In this document: piece after piece, positions 1 to 5,908 of the stretch
Layout of the letters: each line of letters opens with the position of its first letter
How positions within the stretch are numbered: position 1 is the stretch's first letter
Source: JBJENW01 sp051880395
GTDB lineage: Bacteria > Bacillota > Clostridia > Lachnospirales > Lachnospiraceae
Reading direction: 5' to 3'
Length of the DNA: 9,489 nt
Assembly (NCBI GenBank): GCA_051880395.1
Contig: JBJENW010000265.1
Coordinates: forward strand, 1 to 9,489
Made by a program: the position numbers and the translations under genes
Notes under the pieces: generated by a model
Databases searched by the model: none
What the model saw: only the letters and a program-made list of their open reading frames with translations
Told to the model about the DNA's origin: nothing

Positions 1-29
1 AATGCCCAAAAAGTAGTGGAAAAGATAAC

Positions 30-83
30 GTAGTGGGAGGCCAATAAAGTAGAGCCCGCAAAGACTTACGCTCATATAAGGCG
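30..83 (+). repeat. Left copy of a 54-bp inverted repeat that brackets the window
   Basis: Read rightward, this segment matches the reverse complement of 9436-9489 at 52 of 54 positions. The differences are C at 56 against T, and G at 80 against A. It starts GTAGTGGGAGGCCAATAAAG and ends near CTCATATAAGGCG. Weaker similarity seems to continue to about position 108 (ATGTAGAAATAGGAAAG against ATGAATAGAAACAGAAAAG in the other copy). No ORF is associated with it. The right copy contains a 7-bp hairpin; here that hairpin is partly broken (TTACGCT facing GGCGCAA). It may be a dispersed intergenic repeat or the end of a mobile element; the window alone cannot separate these. Confidence 0.9.
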
Positions 84-118
84 CAAAGCTTATGTAGAAA
101 TAGGAAAGTGAAAAATAG

Positions 119-143
119 CAGACCGTCTGATCAAGACGGTCTG
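119..143 (-). terminator. Leftward intrinsic terminator hairpin
   Basis: CAGACCGTCT (119-128) pairs perfectly with AGACGGTCTG (134-143) around a 5-nt GATCA loop. Read on the minus strand the hairpin is followed by CTATTTTT, the usual form of a rho-independent terminator. On the plus strand it is followed by CAAAGGAGG, so it would not terminate rightward transcription well. No intact minus-strand gene lies just to the right, only the degraded stretch at 170-310. Confidence 0.7.
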
Positions 144-169
144 CAAAGGAGGATTTGTATGAATTTTAT

Positions 170-310
170 TTATGTAAAACCCGAATAAGGGATAGTTGTT
201 AGACGGAACTGGACAAACCGTACAGGTAAAATGACGTTTGCTTTGATGTCGGTCCTGCGCGACTTGGCAGCTCCTTTTGATGATTCTACTATACCGAATA
301 TTTGTGAACA
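170..310 (-). other. Unrecognised degraded stretch, possible 3' end of a lost minus-strand gene
   Basis: The minus strand is open for 46 codons before a TAA stop at 172-170, 26 nt before the leftward terminator. The frame has no ATG start or ribosome binding site, and its end reads ...RTDIKANVILPVRF... The core (about 200-285) is visibly richer in G and C than its AT-rich flanks. Other frames are also open: a 47-codon plus-strand ORF (231-374) and a 9-codon ORF at 160 behind a good AAAGGAGG site. I do not recognise a family. A truncated gene end with its own terminator is the best reading, but a conserved non-coding element is equally possible. Confidence 0.3.
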
Positions 311-347
311 TTATTTGTTTGAAAACGAAAATATTTCTAAAGAAATC

Positions 348-375
348 TTAAGAAATACGAAAGATATGCTATAAT
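348..375 (+). promoter_or_regulatory. Probable promoter of pepF
   Basis: TATAAT at 370-375 is a perfect -10 box, preceded by TGC (367-369) as an extended -10. A weak -35, TTAAGA, lies at 348-353 with a 16-bp spacer. Transcription would start near 382, leaving about 40 nt of leader before the pepF ribosome binding site. The extended -10 could compensate for the poor -35. Confidence 0.65.
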
Positions 376-424
376 AGAAAACGAGGGAAGATTTTAGTCT
401 TGCGCTTGAAAGGAGAAAATAAAA

Positions 425-2239
425 TTGGCAGCAGTAGAGAAAAAGAGAGAAGAGATTGAAGAACAATATAAATGGGATCTGAGTGCCGCATTTGCGGATG
501 ATGCGGCATGGGAAAAAGAGTTCGAGGAGTTTTCTGGCACCTTGGGACAGTTTGCAGCATATCCGGGAACGTTAAAAGAGGGAGTCGCACAGGTAAAGAA
601 GTATCTGGATGCATCTTTTCAAGAAGAGTGCAGGTTCGAACGCTTAATGCAGTATGCATTCTTAAGAAAGACGGAGGATAGCAGACAAGAAAAGGCGCAG
701 TCCATGGTGAATCGGATTACCGCAAAAGCGGCAGAATTTATGGCGTTGGAATCATTTTTTGAACCGGAATTGCTCTCCTTAGATGAAGAAACGATAAAGG
801 CGTATGTAAACAGTGAAGAATTGAAAGAATATAAATTTATGCTGGAAAAAATCTTGTCGGAAAAAGAGCATACATTAAGTGAAAAAGAAGAAAAAATTCT
901 GGCAGGAATGGCCGAATTGGAGGAAGCACCAAAGACGATCAGCGAGTATCTGACAGACGCAGATATGAAATTTCAGCCGATTACAGATGAAAACGGACAG
1001 AGCATTGCACTTACACAGGCGAATTATATTCAGATGCAGATGTCAAACAACCGTGATGTGCGAAAAGAATCCTTTCAAAAATATTATGAAGGATTTCGCA
1101 GTCACATCAATACGTTAACAGCGACGTACAGTGCCAGTGTGAAAAAAGATGTGTTTGTGGCGCGCACCAGAAACTATGAAAGTGCCAGAGCGATGTCTAT
1201 GGGAAAAGAGCATATCCCGGAGTATGTCTATGACAATATTGTTTCTGCTGTACATGAATATATGCCAGCGATGTATCGCTATGTGGCATTTCGAAAAAAA
1301 GTGCTCGGCGTGGACGAATTGCATTATTATGATGTCTATGCGCCGCTGATGCCGGAATGCACGCTCTCTTATACGTATGAACAGGCGAAAAAAATGGTTT
1401 TAAAAGCAGTAGAACCATTGGGAGAAGATTATGTGAAAATTTTAAAGCAAGGATATGAGGAGAGATGGGTGGATGCTTATCCAAATGAAGGAAAACCTGC
1501 GGGCGCGTTTTCTATGGATGCATATATGACAAAACCATATATTTCAATGAATTTTACAGGAACATTGGACAGCGTTTCCACACTTGCACACGAGAGCGGA
1601 CATTCTATGCATTCGTATTTTGCAATTCAGGAACAACCGTATCAGTATGCAGGCTATGAATTGTTTGTTGCGGAAGTGGCATCTACCGTGAATGAAAATC
1701 TGCTGATCGAGCAGTTATTAAAAGACGAGACGGATCCGAAAGTACGTTTGTATCTGTTAAATCAGTATCTGGAGAATTTCAAGGGAACCGTCTATCGCCA
1801 GACGATGTTTGCGGAATTTGAGCAGAAAGCCCATGAGATGGAAGAGAATGGCGAGGCACTCAGCACGAAAGCACTCTGCCAGTTGTATCAGGGACTGGTG
1901 CAGGAATATTTCGGAGACGAGCTGGTCATGGATGACGAAGTGCAGTATGAGTGGGCGAGAATCCCGCATTTTTACCGCGCATTTTATGTCTATAAATATG
2001 CGACCGGATATTCCTCAGCCGTTGCATTGTCGGAAAAGATTTTAAACGAAGGGGAAAAAGCGGTGAAACCGTATCTGGAATTCTTGTCTATGGGCGGTTC
2101 GAAGTATCCGTTGGATGAGTTAAAACATGCCGGAGTCGATTGGAGTACCCCGAAACCTGCCCAGGCTGCGCTGCAGAAATTTGAACGGATCCTCGATGAG
2201 GCAGAGAAATGCTATGAGCAAATTCAGAAAGAAAAATAA
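425..2239 (+). CDS. pepF: Oligoendopeptidase F (M3B zinc metallopeptidase)
   Basis: This 604-residue protein has the length and motifs of peptidase family M3B, cytoplasmic enzymes that cut short oligopeptides and recycle peptides after import or protein turnover. The zinc site is H389-E-S-G-H393, with E417 in FVAEVAST as the likely third ligand. A second family signature, IPHFYRAFYVYKYATG, lies in the C-terminal part. An N-terminal PepF domain is expected at about 110-185 and the catalytic domain at about 205-585. There is no signal peptide or membrane segment. The start is TTG, chosen because AAAGGAGAA (409-417) sits 9 nt upstream and no early ATG exists. Only 15 nt separate it from the response regulator gene, with no terminator between, so they may be co-transcribed. 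The family call is firm; the substrate is unknown. Confidence 0.95.
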   Translation: MAAVEKKREEIEEQYKWDLSAAFADDAAWEKEFEEFSGTLGQFAAYPGTLKEGVAQVKKYLDASFQEECRFERLMQYAFLRKTEDSRQEKAQSMVNRITAKAAEFMALESFFEPELLSLDEETIKAYVNSEELKEYKFMLEKILSEKEHTLSEKEEKILAGMAELEEAPKTISEYLTDADMKFQPITDENGQSIALTQANYIQMQMSNNRDVRKESFQKYYEGFRSHINTLTATYSASVKKDVFVARTRNYESARAMSMGKEHIPEYVYDNIVSAVHEYMPAMYRYVAFRKKVLGVDELHYYDVYAPLMPECTLSYTYEQAKKMVLKAVEPLGEDYVKILKQGYEERWVDAYPNEGKPAGAFSMDAYMTKPYISMNFTGTLDSVSTLAHESGHSMHSYFAIQEQPYQYAGYELFVAEVASTVNENLLIEQLLKDETDPKVRLYLLNQYLENFKGTVYRQTMFAEFEQKAHEMEENGEALSTKALCQLYQGLVQEYFGDELVMDDEVQYEWARIPHFYRAFYVYKYATGYSSAVALSEKILNEGEKAVKPYLEFLSMGGSKYPLDELKHAGVDWSTPKPAQAALQKFERILDEAEKCYEQIQKEK

Positions 2240-2254
2240 AAGGATAAACGTACA

Positions 2255-2947
2255 GTGACAAAAATTCAGATTGTAGAGGATGACAGAGCATTACGAGAAG
2301 GAATTACGTTTGCGTTGCAGGAGCAGGAGATTGATTTTGTGCAGAGTATGACGGTGAAACAGGCAAAAGAAGTGTTTGAAGCAGAGCAGCCGGATCTGAT
2401 CATACTAGATGTCAACCTGCCGGACGGGACCGGATATGAATTTTTAACCTGGGTGCGTGCGCGTGCCCAGGTACCGGTACTGATTCTCACTGCAAATGAC
2501 ATGGAAATGGATGAGGTGACCGGACTGAATCTGGGAGCCGATGATTATATGACGAAACCATTTAGTCTGGCGGTTTTACGCGCCCACATACAGGCACTGA
2601 TGCGCAGGGCAGGTGCAAAAAAAGCAAATGTGTATGAAGAAGATGGGTTTCAGTTTGATTTTGAACGTGTCATCTTTTGGAAGAATGGAAAGGAAATCGT
2701 GCTGAGTGTGAATGAGCAGCGGCTGCTGAGACTTTTGGTGGAAAACAGAGGAAGAGTGCTGACACGGACGGTTCTGGTGGATCGGTTGTGGAGTGATGGC
2801 GGTGCGTTTGTAGATGAAAATGCACTGTCAGTGACGGTCAATCGGCTCCGCGGTAAACTGGAGGAGAAAACAGAGCACGTTTCTTATATTCAGACTGTAT
2901 ACGGGCAAGGTTACATGTGGAAGAAGAAAGCAGGAGCAGATGTTTAG
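2255..2947 (+). CDS. OmpR/PhoB-family response regulator
   Basis: The 230-residue protein has a receiver domain (about 3-115) and a winged-helix DNA-binding domain (about 130-225). Receiver residues are all in place: acidic pair E8/D9/D10, phosphoacceptor D52 in LDVNLPDG, T79 and K101 in MTKPF. The recognition-helix region is DENALSVTVNRLRGKL, starting at D187. It would be phosphorylated by the kinase encoded next, whose ATG lies inside this gene's last codons (8-nt overlap), implying coupled translation. The start is GTG behind AAAGGA (2238-2243), 11 nt away. The targets are not visible. Paired regulators of this type in Firmicutes often sit beside ABC transporters for peptide antibiotics, but none is present here. 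Confidence 0.93.
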   Translation: MTKIQIVEDDRALREGITFALQEQEIDFVQSMTVKQAKEVFEAEQPDLIILDVNLPDGTGYEFLTWVRARAQVPVLILTANDMEMDEVTGLNLGADDYMTKPFSLAVLRAHIQALMRRAGAKKANVYEEDGFQFDFERVIFWKNGKEIVLSVNEQRLLRLLVENRGRVLTRTVLVDRLWSDGGAFVDENALSVTVNRLRGKLEEKTEHVSYIQTVYGQGYMWKKKAGADV

Positions 2948-3806
2948 GAAAAATGCAATCGACCGACTGGACCAGATGTTGGATGAGGCGATGAATGGGA
3001 CGTTTCGGGAGTCGGATTATGATGAGACAAAACTTTCGAAGGTGGAATCAAAGTGGAAACAGTTTTTGGGAACATCGGTTTTATCAAAAGAAAATCTGGA
3101 AAAAGAAAAAGAAAATGTAAAGCAGCTCGTTTCGGATATTTCACATCAGACAAAGACACCGATGGCGAATATCAAGCTGTATGCAGCTCTTTTACAGGAA
3201 AGTCTGGAAAAGGAGCCGGATGCGGCAAATTTTGAAAGAAATTTGAAGCTGATAAACGAGATCAGCAGACAGACGGAAAAGCTGGAATTTCTAATTCAAA
3301 TGCTAACGAAGATGTCGAGACTGGAAAGTAATATCGTGAAGGTGGAGCCAATATGTCAGAGTCTTCATTTTTTAATTGAGGATGTCATGCAGGATATGTG
3401 GCCAAAAGCGCAGAAAAAACAGATCGAACTTCTGGCTCCGGAGGGGGAGATGGCAAGCGCATACTTCGACAGAAAGTGGACAAAGGAAGCGCTTGGAAAT
3501 GTCGTGGATAATGCCATCAAATATTCTCCGGTTGGTGGAAAAGTGCAGATTTCTGTGACAGAATATGAAATCTATACGGCAATCTCTGTGCGGGATTGGG
3601 GCATTGGAATTCGACCAGAGGAGCAGGCGAATATTTTTGGACGTTTTTATCGTGCAGGGGAAGTACAGCAGGAGGAAGGTGTTGGAATCGGGCTGTATCT
3701 GACGAGAGAAATATTAAAAAAAGAGGGTGGGTATATTATGGTGAAATCGAAACCGAAAGAAGGTTCTGAGTTTCGGGTGTATCTTTTACGGAAAGATTGC
3801 ATGTAA
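2940..3806 (+). CDS. Membrane-free sensor histidine kinase
   Basis: This 288-residue HisKA/HATPase kinase has no hydrophobic stretch long enough to cross the membrane, so it should be cytosolic. The first 60 residues are charged and probably helical. The H box is DISHQTKTPMANI with H69 as phosphoacceptor. The ATP-binding domain shows the N box (NVVDNAIKYSP, N187 and N191), the G1 box (D219-WGIGI), the F box (IFGRFYR) and the G2 box (G247-VGIGL). All catalytic boxes are intact. It overlaps the regulator gene by 8 nt, which marks them as partners. With no sensor domain in view, the signal may come from a partner protein or be intracellular. The ATG start at 2940 is the only reasonable one; the protein begins with a helical lead-in rather than a clipped membrane region. 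Confidence 0.92.
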   Translation: MFRKNAIDRLDQMLDEAMNGTFRESDYDETKLSKVESKWKQFLGTSVLSKENLEKEKENVKQLVSDISHQTKTPMANIKLYAALLQESLEKEPDAANFERNLKLINEISRQTEKLEFLIQMLTKMSRLESNIVKVEPICQSLHFLIEDVMQDMWPKAQKKQIELLAPEGEMASAYFDRKWTKEALGNVVDNAIKYSPVGGKVQISVTEYEIYTAISVRDWGIGIRPEEQANIFGRFYRAGEVQQEEGVGIGLYLTREILKKEGGYIMVKSKPKEGSEFRVYLLRKDCM

Positions 3807-3840
3807 GAAAAACAAGATGGCAGTCCTGTTGTCTGTAACA

Positions 3841-3856
3841 CCTGTGATGTCACAGG
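3841..3856. promoter_or_regulatory. Perfect 16-bp palindrome after the kinase gene
   Basis: CCTGTGATGTCACAGG is a 7-bp inverted repeat around TG, 35 nt after the kinase stop codon and inside the untranslated tail of its transcript. It could be an operator-like protein-binding site or a small RNA hairpin. It resembles TGTGA-TCACA sites of Crp/Fnr-type regulators, but with a 2-nt centre instead of the usual longer spacer, so that assignment is not supported. No promoter is evident beside it. Confidence 0.4.
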
Positions 3857-3987
3857 ATGTGAACGTAAAAATGTGGAAGGATCTTCAAATAAAACATGCG
3901 GCTGCGGCACAGGGAATGTGTGGATGACCGGAACAATATTTATGTTGCAACGCTTTAGGAAAATCAAAGTGCCGGAATCATGCGGAG

Positions 3988-4025
3988 AAAGAACAGCAAG
4001 AGGACAGATTTGCTGTTCTTTTTTT
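3988..4025 (+). terminator. Strong terminator shared by the converging kinase and XRE genes
   Basis: AAAGAACAGCAA (3988-3999) pairs perfectly with TTGCTGTTCTTT (4010-4021) around a 10-nt loop, followed by a T tract (4019-4025). It ends the rightward pepF-regulator-kinase transcript, leaving about 180 nt of untranslated tail. The T tract overlaps the stop codon of the minus-strand XRE gene (4024-4026). Read leftward the same stem is followed by TTCTTTCTCC, a poorer U tract, so it may serve both directions. Confidence 0.85.
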
Positions 4026-4359
4026 ATGAAAGGATATCAATCATTTTTAAAATTTTAGTTTTTGTTTCTATATCACAATATTTTAATTTGTTTAAAATTT
4101 GATCGTCTAATGTTTTTTCTTTTTCTTTATCAATTTGATAGAAATATTCTCCACTGATAAAATAATCTACGCTACACTGGAGGATGTTTGCGATTTTTAT
4201 TAGTGCGGAAAGTGATGGATGTGCACGACCGCATTCGATATTGCTGATATGTGAGGGATTTACACCTAAAATATTTGCAATATGCTCCTGTGTGATACCT
4301 ACAGCTTGTCTTCGTTCTTTTATCTTCAAACCAATTGTCTTAAAATCCAGATCTGTCAT
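4024..4359 (-). CDS. XRE-family helix-turn-helix transcriptional regulator
   Basis: This 111-residue protein has an N-terminal HTH_3/XRE domain at about 7-70. The helix-turn-helix reads TQEHIANILGVNPSHISNIE (23-42), with the typical ITQE entry and a P-S-LSALIKIANIL third part. Residues 71-111 are charged, probably helical, and may mediate dimerisation; there is no peptidase or sensor domain. The ATG is preceded by GGGGTGA (4364-4370 on the minus strand). It is divergent from the lipoprotein gene and convergent with the kinase gene, an arrangement common for local repressors that control themselves and the divergent gene. Such regulators are also common in phage and mobile elements, but no other phage gene is here. 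Its role as regulator of the neighbour is inferred from position and from repeated half-sites between the genes. Confidence 0.9.
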   Translation of the reverse strand: MTDLDFKTIGLKIKERRQAVGITQEHIANILGVNPSHISNIECGRAHPSLSALIKIANILQCSVDYFISGEYFYQIDKEKEKTLDDQILNKLKYCDIETKTKILKMIDILS

Positions 4360-4374
4360 GCGTTCACCCCGCTG

Positions 4375-4474
4375 TTAGTTATTATGCTCTAATTTTAATG
4401 TACTATTTGTTTTAGGATAAGAAGTTATTACAAAATAACATTAGTTATAGCTAAAGTTTTAGGGTGACACTGTC
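4375..4474. promoter_or_regulatory. Candidate operator cluster between the XRE and lipoprotein genes
   Basis: The motif GTTATT occurs at 4378-4383 and 4424-4429, and inverted as AATAAC at 4434-4439; the last two form a perfect inverted repeat around ACAA. A related GTTATA (4444-4449) lies in a near-perfect 14-bp palindrome, TTAGTTATAGCTAA (4441-4454). The 8-mer TTAGTTAT is repeated directly at 4375 and 4441. A shorter palindrome, GACACTGTC, is at 4466-4474. On the minus strand CATAAT (4386-4381) could be the XRE -10 and overlaps the first half-site, as expected for autorepression. No convincing -35/-10 pair for the lipoprotein gene was found. The region is AT-rich, so some repeats may be chance. 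Confidence 0.4.
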
Positions 4475-4566
4475 GATAAAACAAATAGGAAAAAAGTATC
4501 AAAAAATATAGACTTGAAATAGTAGATAAGAATTAAAAATGTGGTTTGAAATTGGAGGAGAATGGT

Positions 4567-5697
4567 ATGAAAAAGAAAGCGGTTATTTGTTTTACAGTTG
4601 CAACGTTGACAATTGGTGTCGCTGCTTGTGAAAGGCAAGGGCTGTCAAATGAAGGAAAACAGATTTCTTCTCAAGAAGAAAAAACGGAGGAAGTTGGGGA
4701 GGAAGCGGACGAAGAGAAGAAACAGGAAGAAACTCAAAAAGAAACAGAAGAGAAGAAGGAAACGAAAAAGAAAGAAGAGGCGAAAAAGAAAGAGGAAGAG
4801 AAAAAGAAAGAAGAAGCGAAAGAGGAAGCAAAAAAACAGGCAGAGGCGGAATATATTTTTCCACATAGTGACACACAACGTTTGACAGAGGAAGAACTTA
4901 AGGGATTAGATCAAGATAAACTTCGGATTGCCAAAAATGAAATCTACGCTCGCCATGGTCGCAAATTTTCGGACAGTGCATTGCAGGCGTATTTCTCAGA
5001 GAAAAGCTGGTACAACGGAACAATTGAACCGGATGCATTTTCGGAGGATTTACTAAACGAAATTGAAAAAGATAACATTCAATTAATTGCCTCCCTTGCA
5101 GATGGAACCACTGCTTCTAAAACAGAAAATGCTGATATACCGCAGCCGAACGAGGCAGAACGAGCAGAAGCATATGCATCTATGACACAAGATGCTTTAA
5201 ATAATGGAATCGGCTCTGTGGACGGGGTATTGATTCCCATTTATTCCGGTGATATTTCACGAATGGGACAATTTACCCCTTGGGAGGGCGATCCACCTGA
5301 CAACGAAAGCAACCATGTAGATATGGCAATGCATATCGGAACAACTTCCGCAAGTGCAAATTCCTCAGTAATCAATGGAGATCTTCTCAGTGGTACTTCC
5401 TTTCAGGTCAATAATGATAATAAATTATCTGTTTGGCTTGCTGCTGCTAATGTCTATTTTCCACTTAGAGAGGGATATGCGCTAAGTACTGACGGATTAA
5501 CCAATGAAGAAGCGATTGGTGCTATTCTATCCAGATTCGATCGTCCTGCCGGATATAATTCCGGTGGTCCCTATAATGAATACGGAATCGCTTTAGACGG
5601 AACTTATAATGGAGAATATGATTTTCATTATTACGATACGGCAAATGGAATTTCAAAAAGCGATCATGATGCATGGGCTGAATGGTTTAGTTACTAA
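4567..5697 (+). CDS. YARHG-domain lipoprotein with a Glu/Lys-rich stalk
   Basis: This 376-residue protein begins with a lipoprotein signal peptide ending in V-A-A-C21, so C21 should be lipidated and anchored on the outer membrane face. Residues about 36-95 are almost entirely Glu, Lys, Gln and Ala, forming a charged helical stalk. Next comes a YARHG domain (about 105-175) with Y127-A-R-H-G131 followed by RKF, a domain of extracytoplasmic bacterial proteins whose function is poorly known. Residues about 190-376 form a Gly/Asn/Tyr-rich C-terminal region with no cysteine, which I do not recognise. I chose ATG 4567 over the upstream in-frame TTG at 4546, because GGAGGAG (4554-4560) lies 6 nt before it and the TTG would place charged residues ahead of the signal peptide. 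It is divergent from the XRE regulator and precedes the large secreted protein by 211 bp. Lipoprotein and YARHG calls are firm; the biological role is unknown. Confidence 0.88.
   Translation: MKKKAVICFTVATLTIGVAACERQGLSNEGKQISSQEEKTEEVGEEADEEKKQEETQKETEEKKETKKKEEAKKKEEEKKKEEAKEEAKKQAEAEYIFPHSDTQRLTEEELKGLDQDKLRIAKNEIYARHGRKFSDSALQAYFSEKSWYNGTIEPDAFSEDLLNEIEKDNIQLIASLADGTTASKTENADIPQPNEAERAEAYASMTQDALNNGIGSVDGVLIPIYSGDISRMGQFTPWEGDPPDNESNHVDMAMHIGTTSASANSSVINGDLLSGTSFQVNNDNKLSVWLAAANVYFPLREGYALSTDGLTNEEAIGAILSRFDRPAGYNSGGPYNEYGIALDGTYNGEYDFHYYDTANGISKSDHDAWAEWFSY
4736..4851 (+). repeat. Polypurine tract with 18-bp periodicity in the lipoprotein stalk
   Basis: These 116 nt contain no T and only 8 C. 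Cytosines at 4745, 4763, 4781 and 4817 fall on an 18-nt grid, matching a hexapeptide pattern such as TKKKEE, AKKKEE, EKKKEE. The tract encodes the Glu/Lys stalk. Such one-sided purine runs can slip during replication or form triplex structures. The periodicity suggests growth by duplication of an 18-bp unit. Confidence 0.75.
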
Positions 5698-5790
5698 CCG
5701 GCAGTTACCTTGACTATCCGAATTATTCGGAGTACCATCATGCAGTTTAGCAACAATTGTAAAAAAAATTTTTTCAAGGTAGGAGTATAC

Positions 5791-5825
5791 TGTGTCTCAT
5801 CTGATATGCATGTAGATGATACACA
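5791..5825 (+). promoter_or_regulatory. Long hairpin in the leader region of the secreted-protein gene
   Basis: TGTGTCTCATCT (5791-5802) faces AGATGATACACA (5814-5825), giving 11 of 12 pairs around an 11-nt loop that itself contains ATGCAT. It lies 83 nt before the start codon. No T tract follows, so it is not a standard terminator. Options are a leader RNA element affecting stability or translation, or a protein-binding inverted repeat. A TATACT box (5786-5791) abuts it but lacks a matching -35. Upstream, TACCTTGA (5706-5713) and TCAAGGTA (5774-5781) could also pair at long range. No known riboswitch was recognised. Confidence 0.5.
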
Positions 5826-5908
5826 ATCTGGTTTATCAAGAAATGATTTTGGCATATTTGTCTCAAATCGTTTAATGAACTCAATTTTGTGGAAATGGAG
5901 GAGATTAT

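Noticed and set aside
231..374. 47-residue plus-strand ORF upstream of pepF
   Set aside because: It lacks a proper ribosome binding site and its stop codon lies within the pepF -10 box, so it cannot be made from that promoter.
3817..3927. 36-residue plus-strand ORF in the kinase gene's tail
   Set aside because: No ribosome binding site precedes its ATG and composition does not suggest a real peptide.
3807..4058. 83-codon Cys-containing extension in frame after the kinase TAA stop
   Set aside because: Cysteine pairs (CNTC, TCGC, ICC) look interesting, but the frame runs through the strong terminator at 3988-4025 and into the antisense of the XRE gene; there is no start with a ribosome binding site and no readthrough signal.
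4546..4566. Upstream TTG start for the lipoprotein
   Set aside because: The ribosome binding site GGAGGAG lies downstream of this TTG and correctly spaced before ATG 4567; the added residues would precede a normal signal peptide.
4592..4878. Minus-strand ORFs rich in Leu, Phe and Ser, resembling membrane proteins
   Set aside because: They are the complement of the Glu/Lys polypurine tract; GAA and AAG read backwards give TTC and CTT codons. No start signal is present and the plus-strand lipoprotein is well supported.
5717..5731. TCCGAAT-T-ATTCGGA hairpin as terminator of the lipoprotein gene
   Set aside because: The stem is short with an impossibly tight loop at full pairing and is followed by GTACCATC, not a T tract.
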